Shown here in pieces: positions 27,665 to 35,841 of a DNA stretch of 64,000 nt. The notes under the pieces are model-generated. The model had not been told where the DNA came from. It ran no database searches and worked only from the letters and a program-made list of their open reading frames with translations. The stretch is from Sphingobacteriales bacterium 16-39-50 (lineage in GTDB: Bacteria > Bacteroidota > Bacteroidia > Sphingobacteriales > Sphingobacteriaceae): assembly GCA_002257025.1 (NCBI GenBank), contig NCHA01000005.1:248001-312000 (forward strand). Direction: 5' to 3'. A program made the translations under genes and the position numbers. The first letter of the stretch is position 1. Every line of letters begins with the position of its first letter.

Positions 27665-28780
27665 TTACTTTTTATCGCGTGCTACTCCTAAGGCGATTCG
27701 AAAACCATCCCTGGAATCGGAATAACTAACCCCCTGAAGTCCCAGGCGAACCGCAATACGGGCATTCCCAGGAACGTCAAAATAATTTCCACTACGGCAG
27801 ACAGGACGATAATTCTGATCGGTAAAAAGAGGTTCTTCATGCCCCCCTTTAGGATCAAAATGATCCAATACAATTTCCCATACCCCGCCACACATGTCCG
27901 CCAATCCGAAACCGTTTCTTCCTCTTTCACCATAATGATCAACGGGAGATACAAATGCAAAACCATCACTCCATGGCGCTTTAGCTAATGGCCATGTTTT
28001 ATTCCGGCCAGGCAGAAAATCAATAGCAGAAATATTTAAACGACCTTCGCCTTCGCTCAGATCATTCCCCCACCAGTAATAAGTACCTTCAAGACCTCCC
28101 CTGGCTGCATATTCCCATTCCGCTTCGGTAGGCAGACGATATTCAAGTCCTTTTGGAAGCCGGCCTGCAGCCCTCTCTCTTTTAGTCAGCCACTCACAAA
28201 ATGCTTTACCATCATTCCAACTCACACAAACCACCGGATAATCATTTCTCAGTGGAAACCCGAAATTCGGATCACGCCAGCTTTTACCTTTTAACGAAAT
28301 CCATGGATGTGGTGGCGCCTTTGCAGTGATCTTCCATTCAGGATCAAAAACCTGAGTTTTACCACCGGGTTTCTCTGCATCTGTGATATAACCACTTTCT
28401 TCAACGAAACGTTTAAACTGACCAACACTAACTTCTGTACGTCCCATCCAGAAACCATCCTTTACACGCATTGGACGAGGATTTTCACCTTCATAAGACT
28501 CCCGATCAGTTCCGGGTGTTGCTCCGCCTTCAATACCAGTTGCCCAGGCTTTCTCTGCAGCTGTACTGCCCATTTTAAATTCCCCGGGTGGGATATAAAG
28601 TACTTCGAGTGACACGCCTCCTCCTAAATCAAGCTTCTTTACAGTATTCTGTTTAGGTTTTATACCAGAACGGGGGCTGTTACTGTTATCCTGAGCTGTT
28701 GCCATAAGCCCTGTTATGGATTGTGGACTCAAAAAGACAATAATTCCAAAAAATAAAATAAACAACAATGTCCTTTTCAT
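27665..28780 (-). CDS. Secreted SUMF1/formylglycine-generating-enzyme-fold protein lacking the catalytic cysteine pair
   Basis: 371 residues from the ATG at 28780. A longer frame back to a TTG at 28840 runs into a perfect hairpin and is unlikely. The signal peptide is LLFILFFGIIVFLSP. The FGE-sulfatase fold shows IPPGEFKMGSTAAE, YRLPTEAEWEYAARGG, CGGVWEIVLDHFD and a C-terminal GFRIAL. Active FGE has a C-x4-C pair near RCAAR; the matching stretch here reads ARIAVRLGL. No sulfatase lies in the window, so a sulfatase-activating role is not supported. It follows SusD and may bind substrate or serve as a scaffold. Confidence 0.8.
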   Translation of the reverse strand: MKRTLLFILFFGIIVFLSPQSITGLMATAQDNSNSPRSGIKPKQNTVKKLDLGGGVSLEVLYIPPGEFKMGSTAAEKAWATGIEGGATPGTDRESYEGENPRPMRVKDGFWMGRTEVSVGQFKRFVEESGYITDAEKPGGKTQVFDPEWKITAKAPPHPWISLKGKSWRDPNFGFPLRNDYPVVCVSWNDGKAFCEWLTKRERAAGRLPKGLEYRLPTEAEWEYAARGGLEGTYYWWGNDLSEGEGRLNISAIDFLPGRNKTWPLAKAPWSDGFAFVSPVDHYGERGRNGFGLADMCGGVWEIVLDHFDPKGGHEEPLFTDQNYRPVCRSGNYFDVPGNARIAVRLGLQGVSYSDSRDGFRIALGVARDKK

Positions 28781-28813
28781 AATATTGACTTTGATAGTAG
28801 GAGTAAATTGCTT

Positions 28814-28867
28814 AACATTTATAGAATTTCCGGCCTGCAAATGCAGGCCGGAAATTCTATAAATGTT
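28814..28867 (-). terminator. Perfect 25-bp hairpin between susD-like and SUMF1-domain genes
   Basis: The 25-bp arms 28814-28838 and 28843-28867 are exactly complementary and enclose a 4-nt loop. The core is GGCCTGC / GCAGGCC with AT-rich outer pairs. It lies 27 bp after the SusD stop and 33 bp before the SUMF1-protein start. It may act as a terminator or attenuator that lowers expression of the third gene, or protect the SusC/SusD message from 3' decay. It lacks a long T-run, so full termination is uncertain. Confidence 0.65.
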
Positions 28868-28894
28868 TTAAAACAGTATGGTTAAGCTAACAAA

Positions 28895-30523
28895 TCAATA
28901 ATCAGGATTTTGGGTTAGCTTTGGGTTTAACTGGATTTCAGTTAATGGAATTGGAAGCAGAGCCCAGCCTCGTTTATGCGTTCCCTTTTTATTTATCGTC
29001 ATTAAGTGGCCTCTATATTTTCCTGTAAGCTCAACCTTTGAAGCAGTATAGTTTGCAGGATCATCTGTAAGCTTCATGCCATGAAATTGTTGTTCCATCA
29101 CATCAAACCAAATGCCCCATCTGCGAATATCCATATATCTGATCACACGTTCCAGGGCGAATTCAATCCTTCTTTCCCGACGAACTATTTCCCTTAGTTT
29201 AGTGCGATCTGTTTCAGTAACATTAGGCATAGCTACTTCAGCCCTTCCTCTAACCTTATTAATAGTTTCATCAAGCAATGCCTGGGTAATAGCTTCGTTG
29301 TTCTCTATTTTGGCCTCTAAATAACCTAAAAGTACCTCTGCATAACGTATATGAATAATATCATCACCGGAAGAATTATTAGCTCCTGCATAACCTTCAG
29401 TAACATACTTTTTCCAGCCATATCCTGTTGCACCAACCAGTTTCCCTATTCCGCTATTTGCTGTTGTGAATTTTACACCGTTAAATACAGTGTAATTAGG
29501 CAGAAAGATAGTAGCATAAATACGTGGGTCACGATTTGCAAAAGGATTAGCTGGGTCATATAATGGTGATGTTTCAATAGGCAATCCATCTTTCATCAGA
29601 TAGCTACTAACCAATTCCTCCAATGCACCATCTTCCTGGTAACCACCATAAACATCCGGATGATAACCCAATTGATTCTGAGGATTTCCATAAAGGCCCG
29701 CTATACAGTTGGTAGACAAAATAATCTCCTTACTATTTTCTCCTCTTTCTTCAAAAATCGCTTTATAACGGGGATCAATAATATGAGTATTCAGATCGAT
29801 AATCTCTTTATAGGTTTTAACTGCATCTGCCCATTTCTTATCCATTAAATCTAACCTTCCTTTAACTGCAAGAGCGGCAGCCTTTAGGATACGGCCCTTT
29901 TGATTATCTGGTCTGCTTGCAGGTAAATCTTTAGCCGCTGCCACAAGTTCAGTTTTAGCAAATTCAGTAACTTCTGCTAATGTATTACGAACCTGGTTAT
30001 TCGAGTCCTCAATACTTAAAACCTGTTTAACCAATGGAACGCCTCCATAATACATAGCAAGAAGCGAGTACTCGTAAGCTCTTAAGAATTTAGCTTCAGC
30101 TGTCACTTCAGCTTTCTTTGTAGCATCCATTTTTACTTTATCTATATTCGCAAGAAAATAATTGGCCTTAAAAATTGTACGATAAGCCCTTTGCCAGATT
30201 GAGCCCACAACTTGCCCATCACTTGAAACCACATAACCACTATAAATGAGCCCTACCTTACTATTTTTATAGTCTGAATCATCGGTCATACTGGCTAAAA
30301 TAAGCAGCTCATTGTTATATCCATTATTACCGACACTACTACCGTTGTATATTCCGGTTAGGGCCAGCATAGCATCCGCCTCGCTACTCCAGAAAGAGCC
30401 CTCTGATAAATCTGTTAATGGCTGTTGATCCAGCAAATCCTTTTGGCATCCGGATAGACTGACTATAGAAATCAGTATGAATGCACTTACTATCCTTATC
30501 TTATTAAATATTTTCATAATCAT
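28895..30523 (-). CDS. SusD/RagB-family nutrient-binding outer-membrane lipoprotein
   Basis: 542 residues. The signal peptide ends at the lipobox LSGC (Cys26), followed by QKDLLDQQPLTDLSEGSFW, a hallmark SusD start. TPR-like helices include YRTIFKANYFLANIDKV and EAKFLRAYEYSLLAMYYGG. The conserved C-terminal segment is RREIVRRERRIEFALE or a near form (LREIVRRERRIEFALERV), then YMDIRRWG. It should bind the imported substrate at the cell surface. It starts 12 bp after the SusC stop and is co-transcribed with it. An ATG two codons in (30517) is an equally good start. Confidence 0.95.
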   Translation of the reverse strand: MIMKIFNKIRIVSAFILISIVSLSGCQKDLLDQQPLTDLSEGSFWSSEADAMLALTGIYNGSSVGNNGYNNELLILASMTDDSDYKNSKVGLIYSGYVVSSDGQVVGSIWQRAYRTIFKANYFLANIDKVKMDATKKAEVTAEAKFLRAYEYSLLAMYYGGVPLVKQVLSIEDSNNQVRNTLAEVTEFAKTELVAAAKDLPASRPDNQKGRILKAAALAVKGRLDLMDKKWADAVKTYKEIIDLNTHIIDPRYKAIFEERGENSKEIILSTNCIAGLYGNPQNQLGYHPDVYGGYQEDGALEELVSSYLMKDGLPIETSPLYDPANPFANRDPRIYATIFLPNYTVFNGVKFTTANSGIGKLVGATGYGWKKYVTEGYAGANNSSGDDIIHIRYAEVLLGYLEAKIENNEAITQALLDETINKVRGRAEVAMPNVTETDRTKLREIVRRERRIEFALERVIRYMDIRRWGIWFDVMEQQFHGMKLTDDPANYTASKVELTGKYRGHLMTINKKGTHKRGWALLPIPLTEIQLNPKLTQNPDY

Positions 30524-30535
30524 TATCTTAATTGA

Positions 30536-33500
30536 TTAAAATTTCAAACTTATACCTGCAACATATAATTTGCTAAGCGGGTAATACCAGGCAGAACCAC
30601 CTGTTTGCATTTCAGGATCCCAACCTTTATAGAAATCTGAAAGGGTAAATAGATTTTCACCACTAACATAAAGACGTAAACTGCTCATACCTGCACGGCT
30701 AATTAGTTTCTTAGGCAAAGTATATCCAATCTGAGCATTTTTAAGTCTTAAAAAGGTAGCATCGCGATACCAGAAATCAACACGATTGGTGTTAAAAAAT
30801 CCGGAAGCTATGTTACGCAATTTAGGATATGCTGCATTCGGATTTGGATTTTGAGGTGTCCATCTGTTTTCATAAGCATCCCTTTGCACATTACTATTGT
30901 TTTCAAGCGGGAAGAAGAACTGGCCAAGATTGACCTGATCATTTCTTCCGCCTTCTCCCTGCACCATCAAATTAAAATCGAAATTTTTAAATCCTCCGTT
31001 TAAGGTTAAAGCATAGGTTGATGTAGGAAGTGGTTTTCCAATGATAGTCCTATCATATGTTGCATTCACAACACCGTCAGGCACACCACCAGGACCGCTA
31101 ATATCTAAATACTTAATTCCTCCACCCTGAGCCTGATCTGCAAATGGCTGGGTTGCATAACCGGCAACATCTGCATTGCTTCCGAATAAACCATCACTTT
31201 TAAATCCGTAAGCACTACCAATAGGGTATCCCACGAACAGTCCCCTGGCAATATCCCGATCGATCTTTGATAATTTAGTTACCTTATTATTAACAAATGA
31301 AACAATAGCGGAGACCCCATAGGAAAATTCTCCAACAACATTTCTATAATTCAGATTGAAATCCCATCCTCTGTTTTCAACTGAACCTGCATTGGTTAGT
31401 GCAGGAGTAGCTCCCAACATATTGGATACTGAAACACTATAAAGAATATCATCTGTGGTTTTAACGAAGTAATCAGCTGAAAGAGATAATTTATCATTAA
31501 ACAGGCCTAAATCAAGTCCAACATTATTAATTGTTGTAGTCTCCCAGGTGATATTTTTATTAGCAAGTGTAGTTACAGCAGCACCGGCGCTTAGAGTACT
31601 TCCAAATGGGTAAACCGGCGCAAGTGAAAGCAAGTCCTGATAAGGATAGTTTCCTATTGATTGATTACCTAATTTACCCCATGAAGCACGGAATTTAAGA
31701 TCACTTAACCATGGCATTCCATCCTGCGCGTTCTTAAAAAAGTTCTCTTGTGATACTCTCCAGGCTGCTGAAAATGAAGGAAATAAGCCCCATCTGCTAT
31801 CCTGTGGGAAACGCGAAGATCCGTCATAACGGGCATTTGCCTCGAATAGGTATTTATCACGGAAGTTGTAATTAAATCTTCCAAAATAGGATTGCAATGT
31901 ATTTCTTGATGCACTTCCCGATTGTCTTCCTCGACCTGTTGATCCTGCATTAATTTCATAAATACTATTGTTTGGAAATGCATCCCTGAAAGCACCCAGA
32001 CCTTTGTCATCATATGTCTGACCAGAAATACCCCCAAGCAGGTAGAAGTTATGATCTTTCACTTTCTTATTGTATTCGGCAATAGTTTGAAGAGTCAAAG
32101 CAGTTCCCTGATACCAATTTTCATTTAAACTATTTAAAGCATTGCCATAAGTTGGCGTAATCGCATATTTAGCTACATAAGCTTTTGATTGGTTTAAACC
32201 ATAAGTATGGCCAATTTGTCCGGTAATTTTAAGATCTTTAAAAACATCCCATATTACACTACCATTAGTATAAAAATTAGTGCCACTGTTTTGCAGAAAT
32301 GAAGCGCTTTCTAAATCTGCTTCAGGATGAAGTGTCTCATTTCTTCCGTAAAACCCATCGGGCATTCTACCAGGGATAGAATTTGCATTACGCATGGCGC
32401 CCCCTACAATAGTTCCAAGACCCAGGCCATTTACACCGGACGGTTGGCTATTCTTGCTTAAATTTCCTGCCATCTTAAGACTAAACTTTAGCTTATCGTT
32501 TAATCTGCTATCAAGGTTTACACGAATATTATAGCGGTTTGCATCATTTTTTGTGATTATACCGTTTTCATTATAATAACCTAAAGAAAACATATATTGT
32601 GTTTGTTCCGATCCACCACGGGCAGAAATATCATGCCGGGTTGAAATGCCATTACCTGAATTAAATAAATTACCTATGTGATCGAAATTTGGAAAGTTCA
32701 CCGGATCTGTTCCAGATCTGAACTTTTCAATGTCAGCGTCAGAATACCTCTTTGCTGCGCCAGCATCAAGAAAAACCTGGTTAATAACTTCTGCATATTC
32801 CCATGAATTAATCATCTCAGGAACCATAGTTGCCTCTGTCTTACCGATATATGAGTTATAAGTAAAAATCGGCTTCCCCGCAACACCCTTCTTTGTTGTA
32901 ACTAAGATAACCCCGTTTGCAGCTTTTGAACCAAAAATTGCAGCAGAAGCAGCATCCTTCAAAATTGAAACACTCTCAATATCGTTTGGATCCACAAGAT
33001 CCAGGGAAGCTTCGATATTATCAACCAGTACGAGTGGACTATTGCCTGCACCACTAAAAGTACCTTGCCCTCTGATAACCAGAGAAGCTCCATTACTTGC
33101 AGGATTTCCTCCCCCCTGGCGCACCTGGATACCACTCATTTGGCCCTGTAGGGCAAGAGAAGATTTTGTTACCGCTCTCTTCTCCAATTGCTCGGAACTT
33201 ACCGAAGCTACTGAACCCGTTAGGTTCACTTTCTTCTGTGTTCCATAACCCACAACAACGACTTCTTCAAGTCCCTGAACATCGCTAACTAAAGCAATAT
33301 CAAGTGAAGTTTGATTGTTCACGGCGACTTCCTGAGTTACAAAACCTATGTAAGTAACTACAAGAACACTGTTGTTACCCGATACATTGATCGAGTACCT
33401 TCCGTCCATACCAGAAGTAGCTCCAACAGAGGTTCCTTTAAGTTTAATACTGACCCCCGGAAGAGTTTCCCCTTTCGTATCAGTTACCTTACCTGTAACG

Positions 33501-33571
33501 GTTCGGCTTTGCGCACCTGCATAGTACGAAGTACTAAACAGTACGAGAAATAGTAGTAAAATACTTTTCAT
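30536..33571 (-). CDS. SusC/RagA-family TonB-dependent outer-membrane transporter without STN domain
   Basis: 1011 residues. The signal peptide (LLLFLVLFSTSYYAGAQS) runs straight into the carboxypeptidase-regulatory-like domain (VTGKVTDTKGETLPGVSIK, about 24-100). The plug follows with EEVVVVGYGTQKKVNLTGSV, then the C-terminal barrel ending in SKLYVAGISLKF. Unlike the SusC at 918-4388, it has no STN domain and no sigma/anti-sigma genes beside it, so it should be controlled by another regulator. The direct-repeat site at 33627-33653 is a candidate. It pairs with the SusD at 28895 for uptake of an unknown saccharide or conjugate. Confidence 0.95.
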   Translation of the reverse strand: MKSILLLFLVLFSTSYYAGAQSRTVTGKVTDTKGETLPGVSIKLKGTSVGATSGMDGRYSINVSGNNSVLVVTYIGFVTQEVAVNNQTSLDIALVSDVQGLEEVVVVGYGTQKKVNLTGSVASVSSEQLEKRAVTKSSLALQGQMSGIQVRQGGGNPASNGASLVIRGQGTFSGAGNSPLVLVDNIEASLDLVDPNDIESVSILKDAASAAIFGSKAANGVILVTTKKGVAGKPIFTYNSYIGKTEATMVPEMINSWEYAEVINQVFLDAGAAKRYSDADIEKFRSGTDPVNFPNFDHIGNLFNSGNGISTRHDISARGGSEQTQYMFSLGYYNENGIITKNDANRYNIRVNLDSRLNDKLKFSLKMAGNLSKNSQPSGVNGLGLGTIVGGAMRNANSIPGRMPDGFYGRNETLHPEADLESASFLQNSGTNFYTNGSVIWDVFKDLKITGQIGHTYGLNQSKAYVAKYAITPTYGNALNSLNENWYQGTALTLQTIAEYNKKVKDHNFYLLGGISGQTYDDKGLGAFRDAFPNNSIYEINAGSTGRGRQSGSASRNTLQSYFGRFNYNFRDKYLFEANARYDGSSRFPQDSRWGLFPSFSAAWRVSQENFFKNAQDGMPWLSDLKFRASWGKLGNQSIGNYPYQDLLSLAPVYPFGSTLSAGAAVTTLANKNITWETTTINNVGLDLGLFNDKLSLSADYFVKTTDDILYSVSVSNMLGATPALTNAGSVENRGWDFNLNYRNVVGEFSYGVSAIVSFVNNKVTKLSKIDRDIARGLFVGYPIGSAYGFKSDGLFGSNADVAGYATQPFADQAQGGGIKYLDISGPGGVPDGVVNATYDRTIIGKPLPTSTYALTLNGGFKNFDFNLMVQGEGGRNDQVNLGQFFFPLENNSNVQRDAYENRWTPQNPNPNAAYPKLRNIASGFFNTNRVDFWYRDATFLRLKNAQIGYTLPKKLISRAGMSSLRLYVSGENLFTLSDFYKGWDPEMQTGGSAWYYPLSKLYVAGISLKF

Positions 33572-33626
33572 AATTAATTATTGTTTAAGGTGAAATCAAA
33601 TTTAGCCCTCAATTAAGCCTCAATCC

Positions 33627-33653
33627 AGTACTTCTCTTTACATTAATAATACT
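33627..33653 (-). promoter_or_regulatory. Direct-repeat activator-site candidate upstream of the second SusC gene
   Basis: AGTACT (33627) and AATACT (33648) start 21 bp apart and enclose TTTACATTAAT. This matches the block at 27490-27516 at 22 of 27 positions. A GAAATCAAATTT stretch lies about 30 bp closer to the gene, with CAAATTTA reading TAAATTTG on the minus strand, a fit to the Bacteroidota -7 box. The start codon is 56 bp from the block. Confidence 0.55.
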
Positions 33654-33844
33654 ATATTCCAAAAAATCAGTTAATTAAGAAATTACCCCATTTCAAAATA
33701 TTTCCTACATAAATATGCTTTCAGAGTGTTTTTTGGACACTAACTATCCTATAAGAATCAACCTGAGTTAGGGCGAGACAAGGTTAATTCTTCACTTTTC
33801 GACATCAGAAATCACCTGATCAAGTAGAAAACAGATTCTGCTGT

Positions 33845-33937
33845 TCGACATGTTCTGAAAGGCATGTCGAATTTCAGATGATGTGGGTTTTAAACTCACT
33901 TTTATCTGGAGTACGGGATGCGCAGGCTAACATCCCG
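33845..33937. other. Two adjacent stem-loops, each with a 10-nt loop
   Basis: TCGACATG (33845-33852) pairs with CATGTCGA (33863-33870). CGGGATG (33914-33920) pairs with CATCCCG (33931-33937). Both loops are exactly 10 nt. Imperfect complementarity also links GACATCAGAAAT (from about 33809) with ATTTCAGATGATGT (from about 33870), so a larger fold is possible. This could be a small RNA, a decayed element or a dyad operator. No promoter was identified. Confidence 0.45.
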
Positions 33938-34334
33938 AACAGCAGAGCGAATACGAACTTTTCTTTTATGTAGCCTATTAAAATCGTAAGTCCTTTCGAA
34001 AGCTAAATTTAAAGCCCAGTGAGAGAATCACATAGTCTTCACGGACCTGACATTCAATATTTGGCTGTAAGCTGAATAATTATTATGGCTGTATGGATGC
34101 TGACTATAAGCTACCCTGAAAAGTAAACTATGAATAGGGGATGAGTTTATCTGAACAATATACCATTGGATTTTACTTTTGAATGGCACCTCTTTAATAT
34201 ATGTGCTGATTGCGTATTTGGCAATAAAAATACAATTGAGTATATTTACTCAAACGAAAATCGCTCCTCTAAATTTACATTCCCGTCTTTCTAATTTCTT
34301 CGTATTCTGTTCGGCTCATGGCTATGCCTTTGCC

Positions 34335-34499
34335 GTAAAAGATTTGTAAAAGATCAGGGAAACATCCGAAAAGGATGTGGGAAGGATTTGAGGATTTCCC
34401 GAAGCCTTCCCGGAACTGTCTCAGAACTGTCCCGGAACTTGTACGAAGGAAATACGAATCTTCCTCCCGGCATTCCAGAAGAAAAGTAGAGTAGAATAA
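34335..34499. repeat. Degenerate array with strict 11-bp period, about 15 units
   Basis: Reading in 11-base steps from 34335, nearly every unit begins with G and most carry an A-pair at positions 3-4: GTAAAAGATTT, GTAAAAGATCA, GGGAAACATCC, GAAAAGGATGT, GGGAAGGATTT, GAGGATTTCCC, GAAGCCTTCCC, GGAACTGTCTC, AGAACTGTCCC, GGAACTTGTAC, GAAGGAAATAC and so on. Phase is kept through all units although individual bases drift. Eleven base pairs is not a codon multiple, so this is not a coding repeat. The period is close to one helical turn, suggesting a DNA-structural or protein-binding array, or a dispersed genomic repeat family. Confidence 0.6.
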
Positions 34500-34720
34500 G
34501 GTTTTGAATTGTTGGGATAGCTTACCGGGAGAATATTTCTTTAAAGTTAAATAACCTCAAGAAATGTTTCAAAAATCAGCTGAAAAACTGAGGTATGCTG
34601 ATTGCTGGTATTCCGTATTTTAAAGCAGCATAAACCTTTGTGAATATAAGATCTTTAGTGCAGATTCCCAATTTTAATATTTTGTCAAAGGTGACAGGTG
34701 AGCTTCTTAATTACTAAAAT

Positions 34721-35827
34721 TCAATAATTAATCTGCCGGTCTCTGGCAATCACTTTCCATGTATCGCACACTTCTCCATCTTTTACAATTACCGCACGGT
34801 CGTACAGCGCTACCGTTGGGCAAATATGTATCGGGAGCGCATATAAAATATCTCCAATCTTAAAATTATGACCCTTAGCTACTTCAATAACCAGGTGCTC
34901 CTCACTCTGTCCAAGGGGCTTCAGGTCCGGATGATTCAAAAAATAAGCCCGCTTCTGCAAATCATTTTCTGAAGCAATTGATTTATGCCCTAGATCGATG
35001 CATATTTTGTCTTCAGCAGGTAGTGAAATAACCCTCGTCAGGACAAGCCCCGCATACTGAAAATCCTGCTCTGGCAGGGCATCATGGTAGCCCTTATCCC
35101 AGAAAATAAATGTTCCAGGGCAGCATTCTGTGTTTTGTTTTGATGAGTGAATGGCAAATGTTGGTGTTCCACCCGCGACAAGCAATGGTAAATCATGGCC
35201 TTCAGACTGAATTTTATTACGAAGTTCTTCGGCTTCCTTAAAATCGCGATCACAGTGGGCAATACGCTCTGAAAGATCATAATCGCGGATATGACCATCA
35301 TAGGCATGAAATCCTTTGAATTCAATGCCGGGGAGCTTTTGTAATTCTTTAAATAAGTCAAATGCCTGAGCAGGTTTTATTCCTGTTCGGTTCATTCCAA
35401 CATTAAGATCAATGAACACCGTCAACCCGGATCCGATCCGGGCTGAAACCATTTCGGAGAACATTCGGGCGGATTCAATGTTATCTACCAAACACGAATA
35501 TTTTGTACCAGGATAGGCATCAATCAGCTTCAAAAGACGAAGAAATTTGGGCTTTACAGGCTGATAGGCGAGTATCACATCTTCAGCACCTGCCATTCCG
35601 AGCATTTCTGCCTCAGCTATGCTGGCAGCCTTGAACTTCCTGATCCCGGAGTTCCGCATCATTTTGCAGACCTCTAACATTTTATTGGTCTTGACATGCG
35701 GCCGGAGCTGTGCCGGATCTTCAACCATAGACAAAACCTTCCGGATATTATGTTCAACCCGATCCTTGTAGACCACAAGTGCCGGAGAATCAATATTTTC
35801 TACATCTTTTATTGTGTACCAGTTCAT
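34721..35827 (-). CDS. D-threonine aldolase/D-serine dehydratase-like PLP enzyme (fold type III)
   Basis: 368 residues. The alanine-racemase-like barrel carries the PLP lysine in RPHVKTNK (Lys46), and the C-terminal beta-domain has the metal site HICPT (His334, Cys336) seen in the DSD1/D-TA group. GMNRTGIKP (about 145-153) and AGGTPTFAIHS are further landmarks. The enzyme should cleave or dehydrate a D-beta-hydroxy amino acid. His-x-Cys favours the D-serine-dehydratase-like branch, but substrate is not certain. It starts 14 bp after the M19 dipeptidase stop and is the last gene of the run that begins at 43269. RidA in the same run would remove the enamine products of such chemistry. Confidence 0.87.
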   Translation of the reverse strand: MNWYTIKDVENIDSPALVVYKDRVEHNIRKVLSMVEDPAQLRPHVKTNKMLEVCKMMRNSGIRKFKAASIAEAEMLGMAGAEDVILAYQPVKPKFLRLLKLIDAYPGTKYSCLVDNIESARMFSEMVSARIGSGLTVFIDLNVGMNRTGIKPAQAFDLFKELQKLPGIEFKGFHAYDGHIRDYDLSERIAHCDRDFKEAEELRNKIQSEGHDLPLLVAGGTPTFAIHSSKQNTECCPGTFIFWDKGYHDALPEQDFQYAGLVLTRVISLPAEDKICIDLGHKSIASENDLQKRAYFLNHPDLKPLGQSEEHLVIEVAKGHNFKIGDILYALPIHICPTVALYDRAVIVKDGEVCDTWKVIARDRQINY

Positions 35828-35841
35828 TGGATGATCATTAA

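Larger units (their letters stand above)
33572..34720. other. 1.15-kb gene-free region between the SusC gene and the D-TA-like gene
   Basis: No convincing coding frame was found on either strand. From the SusC side outward it holds a promoter-like segment with CAAATTTA (33597-33604; TAAATTTG on the minus strand), the 27-bp direct-repeat block at 33627, two hairpins at 33845-33937, about 400 bp with no recognised signal, and an 11-bp periodic array at 34335-34499. It is unusually long and structured for a stretch between co-directional genes. Confidence 0.6.

Noticed and set aside
27665..28780. Calling the SUMF1-domain protein an active formylglycine-generating enzyme
   Set aside because: The catalytic cysteine pair is not present at its expected place and no sulfatase is encoded in the window.
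24515..28780. A chitin or GlcNAc catabolic locus based on PIG-L and NagB-like genes
   Set aside because: No glycoside hydrolase, NagA or GlcNAc kinase is present and the NagB active site is altered.
34335..34499. CRISPR-like array
   Set aside because: Units are 11 bp without spacers, the sequence drifts between units and no cas gene is near.
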